27,708 nt of DNA from Bryobacterales bacterium (GTDB lineage Bacteria; Acidobacteriota; Terriglobia; Bryobacterales; Bryobacteraceae), in assembly GCA_016789785.1 (NCBI GenBank), contig JAEUQE010000110.1:1-27708 (forward strand), written 5' to 3'. Position numbers and translations under genes: made by a program. Positions within the stretch are counted from its first letter, which is position 1; every line of letters begins with the position of its first letter. Below are positions 1-6,241 of this stretch, one piece after another. The notes beneath the pieces were generated by a model that made no database searches, was not told the DNA's origin, and worked only from the letters and a program-made list of their open reading frames with translations.

Positions 1-97
1 AGCCGATACCGAGCGCCATCACGAGAATCGCAACCGCGTTTGACGATGCGTCACGCCGCAGACTGCGGAGCGTTCGCCGAATGGCCGAAAATCGCAT
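1..97 (-). CDS. ABC transporter permease, MacB/FtsX (acidobacterial ADOP) type, N-terminus only
   Basis: Reading leftwards from an ATG at 97, the 32 visible codons give a basic amphipathic stretch (RRTLRSLRRD), then a hydrophobic segment ending in LVMALGIG. This arrangement, an LRxLRRxxx leader followed by a first membrane helix ending in ALGIG, is the usual N-terminus of MacB/FtsX-like permeases that are abundant in Acidobacteriota. Known members export peptides or macrolides or have unknown substrates; nothing here says which. The gene is cut by the window edge, so the periplasmic and C-terminal membrane domains cannot be checked. It diverges from the GTPase gene that starts at 200. Confidence 0.65.
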   Translation of the reverse strand, partial: MRFSAIRRTLRSLRRDASSNAVAILVMALGIG

Positions 98-199
98 GGT
101 GCGTAGTATATCCTGCTTCCACGACTCGCGCGTCCGGCTTACCAAGGGCTAGCGGCGTTTGCGATAGGATACTGGTTGCGGAATGGGGGGGTGTGTTTC

Positions 200-973
200 A
201 TGCCGACGCTTGACTTAGGAGCCACAGAAGCAAAGGCAGCGATTGCCCTGTTGAAGCTCGCCTATCGGCAGGGCTGGCTGGATCGTCTTGTGACGTTGCT
301 CCGGAAGAAACACCACATTCTTGTACTCGGCTGCTCGGGCGCTGGCAAGACCGCGTTTCTCGATTCCCTTGCCGCGAGCATCCCCTCTGCGATCGATCGA
401 ATGAATCGCACCGAGTTCGCACAGAAGCACTCCATACGGATTGCGAAGGTGCCTTTTGTGTTTCACGATACTCCTGGTCAAACTCTGCATCACTCCAGGC
501 GCATGCAGGCGGTGCGAGAGGCGATGAAGGGGTCGATCGCGGGGATCATCAATGTCGTGTCATATGGCTACCACGAATCGCGCGTTGACCGGGAGGTCGC
601 AACCATTGGCGGCAAAGTGAATGAGGAATACCTTGCACAAAGGCGGCTACAGGAGATCGACGCCCTCTACGAGTGGACGGCGCTTCTGGGCGATAATGGT
701 ACTGTGGGGTGGCTGATGACAGTGGTAACGACAGCCGATCTCTGGTGGGACAGGCGGGAAACCGTACTAGACCACTACTCGGCCGGACCCTACTCCACAG
801 CCCTTGAGCCGGCTCGGTCGCTCCGTCCCGTTATTGTCGAATACTGCTCAGTATTTCAGAAGTTTTATGGGGAGGCTCCCATGTGCGGCGACTTCCAGGA
901 TGCCGACCGCTCCCGCGCAAAGGGCCACCTCCTGAGTCAGCTTCTTGTTGCGGTTGGCAGAGCGCAGAAATGA
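200..973 (+). CDS. Ras-like P-loop GTPase domain protein
   Basis: This 257-aa protein has a Walker A/G1 motif GCSGAGKT at residues 44-51, a G3-like motif DTPGQ at 90-94 (its Gln sits where Ras has its catalytic Gln) and a possible G4 motif TTAD at 177-180, which lacks the usual Lys of [NT]KxD. No signal peptide or membrane segment is visible, so it is probably cytosolic. I chose the ATG at 200 over an in-frame TTG at 176 because a G-rich tract lies just upstream. The stop codon overlaps the next gene's ATG (ATGA, 970-973), so the two are almost certainly translationally coupled. Codon use looks less GC-biased than in the kinase and rhomboid genes that follow, which hints at transfer. The function is unknown; a nucleotide-dependent switch acting on the membrane partner is inference. 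Confidence 0.75.
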   Translation: MPTLDLGATEAKAAIALLKLAYRQGWLDRLVTLLRKKHHILVLGCSGAGKTAFLDSLAASIPSAIDRMNRTEFAQKHSIRIAKVPFVFHDTPGQTLHHSRRMQAVREAMKGSIAGIINVVSYGYHESRVDREVATIGGKVNEEYLAQRRLQEIDALYEWTALLGDNGTVGWLMTVVTTADLWWDRRETVLDHYSAGPYSTALEPARSLRPVIVEYCSVFQKFYGEAPMCGDFQDADRSRAKGHLLSQLLVAVGRAQK

Positions 974-1485
974 TGCCGGAACCAGAATCCCAGAGCATGC
1001 GGTTGCCCGAACCTGCCTGGAGTGAGCCCACCGTCGAAGGGGCGATAAGACGCTTGAGTTCCATCCGGGAACGCCTATCCTCGCTGGGTCTTATCGCCGC
1101 GTCAATCACCATTGTCCATTTCATTCTGGCCTTCTGGCCACCACGTTCTGTAAACTATGCTGGTAGAACGGAAGCCGACGTCGAGTATGGTGTAGCACTC
1201 GGGGTCTTCGCTGTTCTGGCTGTTGTTCTCCACGAAGCTCTAAGGAAACAAGGAGATGCGATCTTCGAGGAGATCAGCGATGAGTTTCACCGGATTGGCC
1301 GGAGCGCGGAGACCGCCGACACACGTGCCTTGTCAGCCCGAATCACAATGAGATCGTTCACGATATCGTCAGACCTCCCCTTGGTTCCCGGCAAGTTCGG
1401 CCCCAGTTTTTACGCCTTCGTCAACATCGCACTGATCTGTTTCGAAATCGTTATTGTCGGCAGGAAGTTTCTACTTCCCGTGTGA
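970..1485 (+). CDS. Small membrane protein coupled to the GTPase
   Basis: This 171-aa protein starts at an ATG that overlaps the GTPase stop by 4 bases. After a polar, Pro/Glu-rich N-terminus of about 35 residues come two close hydrophobic segments (about residues 38-58 and 75-95). A charged region of about 50 residues (HEALRKQGDAIFEEISDE and onward) follows, then a C-terminal hydrophobic segment (about 145-162) ending in a basic tail. It therefore looks like an integral membrane protein with three helices and one cytoplasmic or coiled loop. I do not recognise the family. The tight coupling implies that the two products work together, perhaps with the GTPase recruited to the membrane by the charged loop; this is inference. 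Confidence 0.65.
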   Translation: MMPEPESQSMRLPEPAWSEPTVEGAIRRLSSIRERLSSLGLIAASITIVHFILAFWPPRSVNYAGRTEADVEYGVALGVFAVLAVVLHEALRKQGDAIFEEISDEFHRIGRSAETADTRALSARITMRSFTISSDLPLVPGKFGPSFYAFVNIALICFEIVIVGRKFLLPV

Positions 1486-1502
1486 ACCGCGATGATCCCG
1501 CG

Positions 1503-1511
1503 TGCTACCAT
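1503..1511 (+). promoter_or_regulatory. Extended -10 box before the PfkB-type kinase gene
   Basis: TGcTACCAT has the extended -10 form (TGn plus a TAnnnT hexamer). The hexamer ends 8 bp before the ATG at 1520, and no Shine-Dalgarno sequence is seen between them. Transcription would start within about 2 nt of the start codon. No -35 box was recognised. Confidence 0.4.
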
Positions 1512-1519
1512 GCGTCCTT

Positions 1520-2467
1520 ATGCCCGCCTTCGATGTCGTCGGCATCGGCCTCAACGCCACCGACACCGTGATCCTGGTTCCCCATTTCCCACCCTACGCC
1601 GGCAAGGTGGCTTTCGACGATGAATTGCTGATCCCCGGCGGTCAGGTGGCGAGCGCCATGGTTGCCTGCGCCACGCTCGGAATGAAGACGAAATATATCG
1701 GCACGATCGGTGATGACATGCGAGGCCAGGTGCAATGGGACAGTCTGCAAGGCTCCGGCATCGATCTCTCCCACGTGCAGATCCGCAAGAACTGCCCGAA
1801 CCAGACCGCTTGCATCATCATCGACCGTACCACCGGAGAGCGCACCGTATTCTGGCAGCGCAAAGACTGTCTGCGCCTGCAGCCCGCCGAGATCACTGAA
1901 GAAATGATCATCTGCGCGCGGCTGCTCCACATCGACGGTCACGACACCTCGGCCGTCGAAAAGGCCGCAGCCATTGCACGCGCGCACAACATGCCGGTGA
2001 CTGTCGATGTCGATACCATCTATCCCGGCTTTGAACGGGTACTGCCGCACGTCACGCACCTCATCTCCAGTTCCGAGTTCCCCACTGCATGGACCAAGGA
2101 AAAGGATCCCGTCAAGGCGCTCGGCCTGATCCAGAAGGAGTATCGCATTCCCGTGGCGGCAATGACTCTGGGCTCCTACGGCGCGCTCGCGCTGACCGAT
2201 GGCGAGATCATCTACTCGCCGGCGTATGTGGTCAACTGCGTCGACACGACCGGTGCGGGCGATGTCTTCCATGGAGCATTCTGCTACGCGCTGCTCGAAC
2301 AGATGCTGATGCGCGACGCACTCGATTTCTCGAACGCGATGGCGGCGCTGAATTGCCGTAAGCTGGGCGCACGCGGTGGAATCAGCACCGCGGACAAGGC
2401 CCGTGCACTGATGGAACGTGCCGAACGCCGCGTGCACCCCGACTTCGGCAACGGCCAGCCCGTGTGA
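1520..2467 (+). CDS. PfkB/ribokinase-family carbohydrate kinase
   Basis: This 315-aa protein is of usual length for the family and probably phosphorylates a sugar or nucleoside in the cytosol using ATP. Visible hallmarks are the N-terminal substrate-binding Gly-Gly at about residues 40-41 (LIPGGQVASA) and the C-terminal PfkB signature DTTGAGDVFHGAF at 242-254, with Asp248 as catalytic base in the anion hole. The substrate cannot be read from the sequence. I start at ATG 1520 rather than GTG 1502 because translation from 1520 opens directly with the first strand of the fold (FDVVGIGLNATD), and a -10-like box lies just before it. The gene follows the GTPase pair by 34 bp but probably has its own promoter. 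Confidence 0.9.
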   Translation: MPAFDVVGIGLNATDTVILVPHFPPYAGKVAFDDELLIPGGQVASAMVACATLGMKTKYIGTIGDDMRGQVQWDSLQGSGIDLSHVQIRKNCPNQTACIIIDRTTGERTVFWQRKDCLRLQPAEITEEMIICARLLHIDGHDTSAVEKAAAIARAHNMPVTVDVDTIYPGFERVLPHVTHLISSSEFPTAWTKEKDPVKALGLIQKEYRIPVAAMTLGSYGALALTDGEIIYSPAYVVNCVDTTGAGDVFHGAFCYALLEQMLMRDALDFSNAMAALNCRKLGARGGISTADKARALMERAERRVHPDFGNGQPV

Positions 2468-2470
2468 GCC

Positions 2471-2479
2471 TGCTATCCT
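2471..2479 (+). promoter_or_regulatory. Candidate extended -10 box for the rhomboid-bshB1 pair
   Basis: TGcTATCCT lies just after the kinase stop and 31 bp before the rhomboid ATG. It has the same TGn plus TAnnnT form as other boxes in this window but would give a leader of about 25 nt. Confidence 0.3.
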
Positions 2480-2510
2480 GTGTTCGAGAGCCCGCAGCGG
2501 CGCTTCTCGC

Positions 2511-3179
2511 ATGATCCCCCTTCGCGACACGCAACCCAGCTACACGACTCCCGTGGTCACCATCGGCCTGATCGTGGTGAACGTGGCGATCTTTTTCTTC
2601 GAGATCCTGCTCGATGAGTTCTCGCGCAACGAACTGTTTGCCGTCTATGGCATTGTGCCCGCGCGGTTTCACGTCGAAACGCTGGCCACCTCCATGTTCC
2701 TGCATGGCGGCTGGATGCACCTGATCGGCAACATGTGGTTCCTTTGGATCTACGGCGATAACGTGGAAGACGTGCTCGGGCGCAACAAATATCTGCTGTT
2801 CTATCTGGCGTGCGGCGCAGTGGCGGGACTTACTCACCTGGTCTTCAATTCCGGCTCCCGAGTGCCCACGATTGGCGCGAGCGGCGCGATCGCCGGCGTC
2901 ATGGGCGCTTACATGGCGAAATTCCCCCACTCGCGCATCCTTACTCTGGTGCCGCTGTTCATCTTCATCACCACCATCGAGATTCCCGCCGTCTTCATCC
3001 TCGCCTACTGGTTCATCCTCCAGATCTTCAGCGGGGTCGGCGAGATCGGCTACTCCAATCTCTCCAAGGGAGGCGTAGCATGGTGGGCACACGCCGGCGG
3101 CTTCGTTGCAGGCTACTTACTCATTCGCGTGATGCGAACGCGCGAGCGCTACGGGCACCGGCCCGACTTACACTGGTAA
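2511..3179 (+). CDS. Rhomboid-family intramembrane serine protease
   Basis: This 222-aa inner-membrane protein has about six hydrophobic segments. The rhomboid active site is intact: HGGWMHLIGNMW at about residues 65-76 supplies the conserved His70 and Asn74 of helix 2, GASGA places the nucleophile Ser124, and AHAGGF gives the catalytic His194. Rhomboids cleave transmembrane substrates within the bilayer; the substrate here is unknown. There is a longer in-frame start at 2418, but it would run through the end of the kinase gene and encodes a low-complexity leader, so ATG 2511 is preferred. bshB1 begins 6 bp after the stop, suggesting co-transcription. Confidence 0.93.
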   Translation: MIPLRDTQPSYTTPVVTIGLIVVNVAIFFFEILLDEFSRNELFAVYGIVPARFHVETLATSMFLHGGWMHLIGNMWFLWIYGDNVEDVLGRNKYLLFYLACGAVAGLTHLVFNSGSRVPTIGASGAIAGVMGAYMAKFPHSRILTLVPLFIFITTIEIPAVFILAYWFILQIFSGVGEIGYSNLSKGGVAWWAHAGGFVAGYLLIRVMRTRERYGHRPDLHW

Positions 3180-3185
3180 CTCTTC

Positions 3186-3926
3186 ATGCTCGATCTTGCT
3201 GACGACTTCAAACCCCTTGATCTCCTCGCCATGGCCGCCCATCCCGATGACGTGGAGCAGACCTGCGGTGGTACGCTTCTGCGCATGGCCGAACAGGGCT
3301 ATCGCACAGGAATCCTCGATTTCACCGCCGGCGAAATGGGCACGCGCGGCACTCCCCAAGCGCGTCTGGCCGAGTCGCAGACCGCTGCGAAAATCCTCGG
3401 TGCGGCTTGGCGGGGTAATTTGCGGTTCCCCGACGCGCGGCTTGATAACTCATTGCCCGCGCGCATGACCCTGGTGGGCGAGATCCGCCGCCTGCGCCCC
3501 CGCGTCGTCATCATCCCTTATTGGGACGCGCGCCATCCGGATCACTACAAGGCCGGGGAACTCGCCTATGAATCGTGCTTTCTGTCGGGTTTGGCGAAGT
3601 TGGATGAAGGCGACAGCCTGCCCCACCGTCCCGTGAAAGTGATCTACTCCTCCATGTATGCCACGGTTACACCGTCGTTCGTCGTCGACATCACACGGCA
3701 GTTCGAACGCCGCATGGAGTCACTGTTCGCTTATCACTCACAGTACGGCGACGAACAGTCCGAGGGTGAGTCGCTCTTCCCCAAGCAGGGCGAGATTCGC
3801 GACCGCCTCGCCTCCATTGCCCGCTACTTCGGCAATCTCATCGGCGCGAGGTACGGAGAACCCTTCGTCGTGAAGGAGATGCTCCGGGTAGATGACGTCG
3901 TGTCCATGGGTGTGCGGTCCTTCTAA
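3186..3926 (+). CDS. bshB1: Bacillithiol biosynthesis deacetylase BshB1 (PIG-L/LmbE family)
   Basis: This 246-aa cytosolic enzyme is predicted to remove the acetyl group from GlcNAc-malate, the second step of bacillithiol synthesis. The zinc-site motif AHPDDVE (HPDD at 19-22), the GEMGTRGT segment at 49-56 and the second metal motif HPDH at 117-120 are all present. The GELGTRGT-like block is characteristic of BshB1 rather than of general LmbE proteins. bshA and bshC are not in the window. The gene sits 6 bp behind the rhomboid gene. Its last 39 codons plus adjoining bases are repeated in decayed form at 3968-4095. Family assignment is firm; BshB1 rather than a related mycothiol or GlcNAc deacetylase is likely but rests on motif memory. 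Confidence 0.88.
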   Translation: MLDLADDFKPLDLLAMAAHPDDVEQTCGGTLLRMAEQGYRTGILDFTAGEMGTRGTPQARLAESQTAAKILGAAWRGNLRFPDARLDNSLPARMTLVGEIRRLRPRVVIIPYWDARHPDHYKAGELAYESCFLSGLAKLDEGDSLPHRPVKVIYSSMYATVTPSFVVDITRQFERRMESLFAYHSQYGDEQSEGESLFPKQGEIRDRLASIARYFGNLIGARYGEPFVVKEMLRVDDVVSMGVRSF

Positions 3927-3967
3927 CGGTGTGGCTGAACATCGGCGCTCCGTTCGCGGCCCGCTGG

Positions 3968-4095
3968 GATCCGTGACCGCCTCCATCGCACGCCACTTCG
4001 CCGATCTTATCGGCGCGAGGCACGGCGAACCCTTCGTCGTAAAGGAGATGCTCCGGGTGGATGATATCGTTTCCATGGGCGTGCGGTCCTTCTGA
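3968..4095 (+). pseudogene. Remnant of a second bshB1 3' end
   Basis: Positions 3979-4095 align without gaps to the last 117 bases of bshB1 (3810-3926), including the stop codon. I count 15 differences over 39 codons. Ten are synonymous (counting TAA versus TGA) and five change the residue (Y/H, G/A, N/D, Y/H, V/I). Upstream, homology continues to about 3968 but with a 5-base deletion inside a gcctc repeat. No start codon or metal site is left, so it is not a working enzyme. The excess of silent changes shows that the fragment diverged while still under protein-level selection. Confidence 0.85.
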
Positions 4096-4176
4096 CGGTG
4101 CAGCCGGGTGAATCCATGGCGAATCCATCGTCGGCCCGCAGAAACCCGAATCCCATAGGGAGGCTCTTTCATCCGT

Positions 4177-4185
4177 TGCTATAGT
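4177..4185 (+). promoter_or_regulatory. Extended -10 box before the ECF sigma gene
   Basis: TGcTATAGT is an almost ideal extended -10 element. The hexamer ends at 4185, 7 bp before the GTG at 4193, so the transcript would begin at or next to the start codon. No Shine-Dalgarno sequence or convincing -35 box is seen. Confidence 0.5.
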
Positions 4186-4192
4186 AGGTTGA

Positions 4193-4819
4193 GTGACAGA
4201 CACAACCGCAGCCGAAGCGATCTTTGACGAATCGGAACTTGTGGCCAAAGCCAAGGCTGGGGACAGCGATGCTTTCTCTGCTTTGGTTGGCCGCTATGAG
4301 CGGAAGATCTACCGCTTGGCGAAACACATAACCGATTCCGATGAGGACGCTGAAGATGTGCTCCAGGAGGCATTTCTGAAGGCTTACGAGCATCTGGACG
4401 GATTTCAGGGCAACTCGAAATTCTACACCTGGATTGTGCGGATCGCGGTCAACGAAGCGCTGATGAAGCTGCGCAAACGCAAGAGCGACCGGACCGTTTC
4501 GCTCGATGAGCCGCCGGAGGGCGTGGAAGAGCCAGTAGTCCGGGAGATTGCCGTGTGGGATGGGACGCCGGAACAGCAGTACTCCCAGGAGGAACTTCGC
4601 GGACTCCTGGATCAGGCGATTCAGGCCCTGAAGCCCGCTTTTCGGACCGTCTTCCTGCTGCGTGACGTGGAAGAACTCTCGACGGAGGAGACCGCGGAGG
4701 CGCTCAACCTCTCGATTCCAGCGGTGAAGAGCCGTCTGTTGCGGGCGCGCCTGGAGCTGCGCGAACGCCTGACGAGAATGTTCAAGAAAAAGGGGGATGA
4801 CGTTTTTGCTTACCTGTAA
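4193..4819 (+). CDS. RNA polymerase sigma factor, ECF (sigma-70 group 4)
   Basis: This 208-aa factor directs RNA polymerase to a specific promoter set. Region 2 covers about residues 25-95, including the core-binding DAEDVLQEAFLKAYEHL stretch and the melting segment FYTWIVRIAVNEAL. Region 4 covers about 135-195, with the helix-turn-helix STEETAEALNLSIPAVKSRL. The linker (100-130) is acidic and Pro-rich, as in RpoE-like ECFs. The start is GTG at 4193; the first acidic helix (ESELVAKAKAGDSDAF) follows within 25 residues, which fits. The 3' end overlaps the anti-sigma gene by 23 bp, a usual arrangement for a sigma factor controlled by its downstream partner. Confidence 0.94.
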   Translation: MTDTTAAEAIFDESELVAKAKAGDSDAFSALVGRYERKIYRLAKHITDSDEDAEDVLQEAFLKAYEHLDGFQGNSKFYTWIVRIAVNEALMKLRKRKSDRTVSLDEPPEGVEEPVVREIAVWDGTPEQQYSQEELRGLLDQAIQALKPAFRTVFLLRDVEELSTEETAEALNLSIPAVKSRLLRARLELRERLTRMFKKKGDDVFAYL

Positions 4820-5090
4820 GGACTTTCTCAAGGAGCTGAACGACTACCTCGACGAAAGTATTGATCAAGAACTCCGGCGGGAGTTGGAAGCGCACGCCAC
4901 GGAGTGCCCGAACTGCTGGGTGATCTTCGATACGAGTAAGAAGACGCTCCAGATCTACAAAGGCATGGAGCCGCAGCAACTGCCCAGCCGTGTTCACGAT
5001 CGCCTGATGGCCGCTCTGCAGAAGAAGATCGCAGGGAAGTGCGGGACTCCCCCGCCCCATCCACAGTCCGCTACTTCACCACAAGCGTGA
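4797..5090 (+). CDS. Anti-sigma factor with zf-HC2 zinc finger
   Basis: This 97-aa protein opens with TCKDFLKELNDYLDE, followed by HATECPNCW, giving His33, Cys37 and Cys40 as zinc ligands; Cys7 may be the fourth. This His-x3-Cys-x2-Cys pattern defines the ZAS/zf-HC2 anti-sigma domain, which holds an ECF sigma factor inactive, sometimes until oxidation or metal loss. No transmembrane helix is visible, so it is a soluble form. A GGGGG tract directly precedes the ATG, which lies inside the sigma gene (23-bp overlap), indicating coupled translation. Its 3' end overlaps the convergent gene at 5071-5667 by 20 bp. Confidence 0.88.
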   Translation: MTFLLTCKDFLKELNDYLDESIDQELRRELEAHATECPNCWVIFDTSKKTLQIYKGMEPQQLPSRVHDRLMAALQKKIAGKCGTPPPHPQSATSPQA

Positions 5091-5667
5091 ATTCGAGGCT
5101 CAGCGTCATCGCTTCGGGCGTCACACGAATCGACGATACGCTGAAGTTTCGTAACTGCTGCGTGTAGGGCTCGCCGGCCCGTTCGGACTCCAGAATCCGC
5201 TTAGCCTCATCCGATACCTTGTATTCAAACCGCGTGGGCAGATTCTTCTCGATCGCATCGCGCACTCGTCTCGAATAGAAGCTCTCCTTGCCGGGGGAGT
5301 TCACCTCGACATCTTTGAGGCGGATCATGCCCTTGTCGAAGTAAGGTGTGGCCAGAATCTGCAGGTCAAACGCGTCCCCAGGACCGAGGCACAAGCCGAA
5401 GAAGTTCGCACCATTCTTACCCTGAAACCTTGCCTGGATGCGAATCCTTCCCGTTGCGCCGGCAATCGCCGTCCCGCCCACCATCGGATTTTCCAGGAAC
5501 GCGAAGCTGCATTTCGTCTTCGCGTCGCCCTTCACGTAGAAGCGGCCTTCGTGCGCGAACATCTGCTGCGCGAGCACTTTTTGGATTGCGGAGTACTGGA
5601 TTTGGAGTTCCACGGCGCCGGGGCACAGAGACGGCAGCAGCACCAGGAACAGCATGATGGGGAGCAT
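5071..5667 (-). CDS. Secreted or periplasmic protein of unknown function
   Basis: This 198-aa protein begins with a hydrophobic signal-like stretch (MLPIMLFLVLLPSLCPGA). The rest alternates strands and short helices (ELQIQYSAIQKVLAQQMF, GRIRIQARF, MIRLKDVEV, VRDAIEKNL) and ends with a strand-rich segment (MTLSLEFTLVVK). That pattern recalls lipid-binding or LEA-like periplasmic folds, but I do not recognise a named family. A TACACT box lies 11 bp upstream of the ATG (5679-5684, minus strand). The gene runs tail-to-tail into the anti-sigma gene with a 20-bp overlap. Regulation by the neighbouring sigma factor is possible but not shown. Confidence 0.75.
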   Translation of the reverse strand: MLPIMLFLVLLPSLCPGAVELQIQYSAIQKVLAQQMFAHEGRFYVKGDAKTKCSFAFLENPMVGGTAIAGATGRIRIQARFQGKNGANFFGLCLGPGDAFDLQILATPYFDKGMIRLKDVEVNSPGKESFYSRRVRDAIEKNLPTRFEYKVSDEAKRILESERAGEPYTQQLRNFSVSSIRVTPEAMTLSLEFTLVVK

Positions 5668-5732
5668 CGGATCTCTTCAGTGTAGCCCGTCAGTGGAGGC
5701 GGTCCGCTGGCCGGGGTTGGCGGCGGCGCGAA

Positions 5733-5741
5733 TGCTACAAT
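5733..5741 (+). promoter_or_regulatory. Extended -10 promoter of tRNA-Sec
   Basis: TGcTACAAT has the extended -10 form. The hexamer ends at 5741, so position +1 would fall near 5748, which is G1 of the mature tRNA. A TTGGCG at 5717-5722 is too close (13 bp spacing) to be a good -35 box. Confidence 0.45.
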
Positions 5742-5747
5742 CGCCAT

Positions 5748-5842
5748 GGAAGCTAATCTTGGCCGGTGCTGGGCCTGGTCTTCAAAACCAGCGTGCGGCA
5801 TTTCATGTCGCGGGTGGGTTCGACTCCCACTAGCTTCCGCCA
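5748..5842 (+). tRNA. selC: tRNA-Sec (selenocysteine), anticodon TCA
   Basis: The 95-nt gene folds as bacterial tRNA-Sec. The acceptor stem has 8 bp (GGAAGCTA at 5748-5755 with TAGCTTCC at 5831-5838). The D arm has a 6-bp stem with several G-T pairs and a 4-nt loop. The anticodon stem CTGGT/ACCAG encloses CTTCAAA, giving anticodon TCA. A long variable arm follows, then a 5-bp T stem GTGGG/CCCAC around TTCGACT. The 8+5 bp acceptor-T stack, discriminator G and encoded CCA (5840-5842) are diagnostic. It is charged with Ser and converted to Sec to read UGA with SelB. selA, selB and selD are not in the window, and I saw no clear in-frame UGA selenoprotein here. Confidence 0.96.
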
Positions 5843-5914
5843 AAAACACTTATTTTGAATGAGTTGCGTAGGCCCGTGGCTTGCGGTTGTCGCCAGGGGG
5901 CGTAGAATGGTCGT

Positions 5915-6232
5915 ATGGCTGCACACGGTCTCACGCTGGTCCGCAGGCACATCAATGGGTGCCAGCATGGGTATCCCAAGGACCACCGCATTTGCGAGCA
6001 CGACTCGATAAAGGCCACGCACTAGCGGCATTGCGACTGCCCGATTTCGGATGCACTGCGTGAGCAGTTCGCCAAAGGGCGGAAGGCAACAGAGGCCCAG
6101 AAACTACGCTCGATCCTGTCCCTCAAGCTGGTCGTCATGGTCAAGATGAACGAGAGCAAATGTGAGGCGATCTTCCAGCACGTCTATGAGTCATACGCTG
6201 GCAAGGGCCAGAGCGTGCACGCAGTGAACTGA
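5915..6232 (+). pseudogene. Stop-interrupted Cys/His-rich ORF, possibly an integrase N-terminus remnant
   Basis: A single frame from ATG 5915 to TGA 6230-6232 is open except for one TAG at 6023-6025 (codon 37). The first part, LVRRHINGCQHGYPKDHRIC, and RHCDCPIS directly after the stop resemble the Cys/His-rich N-terminal arm of some acidobacterial tyrosine recombinases; this match is from memory and uncertain. The second part (ALREQFAKGRKATEAQKL, VKMNESKCEAIFQHVYESY) is helical and does not look like a recombinase catalytic domain; no catalytic Arg/His/Tyr boxes are present. The frame ends 9 bp before the next ATG. It could be a decayed gene or two small genes. It is the only gene-like content between the tRNA and 6242. 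Confidence 0.4.
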
Positions 6233-6241
6233 GGTTGGCAG

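Noticed and set aside
971..973. TGA at the end of the GTPase gene as a selenocysteine codon
   Set aside because: The downstream bases are better explained by the overlapping membrane-protein start, and no Cys-conserved position is expected there.
1505..2530. Minus-strand open frame of 341 codons
   Set aside because: It is antisense to the PfkB kinase, whose motifs are complete; the open frame follows from GC-rich third positions. Its translation lacks domain-like features.
5717..5722. TTGGCG as the -35 box of tRNA-Sec
   Set aside because: The spacing to TACAAT is 13 bp, too short for a normal sigma-70 promoter; the extended -10 alone fits better.
6023..6025. TAG read as pyrrolysine or other recoding
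   Set aside because: No Pyl genes are seen, and the lineage is not known to use it. Simple decay is the likelier reading. It is TAG, not TGA, so the nearby tRNA-Sec cannot explain it.
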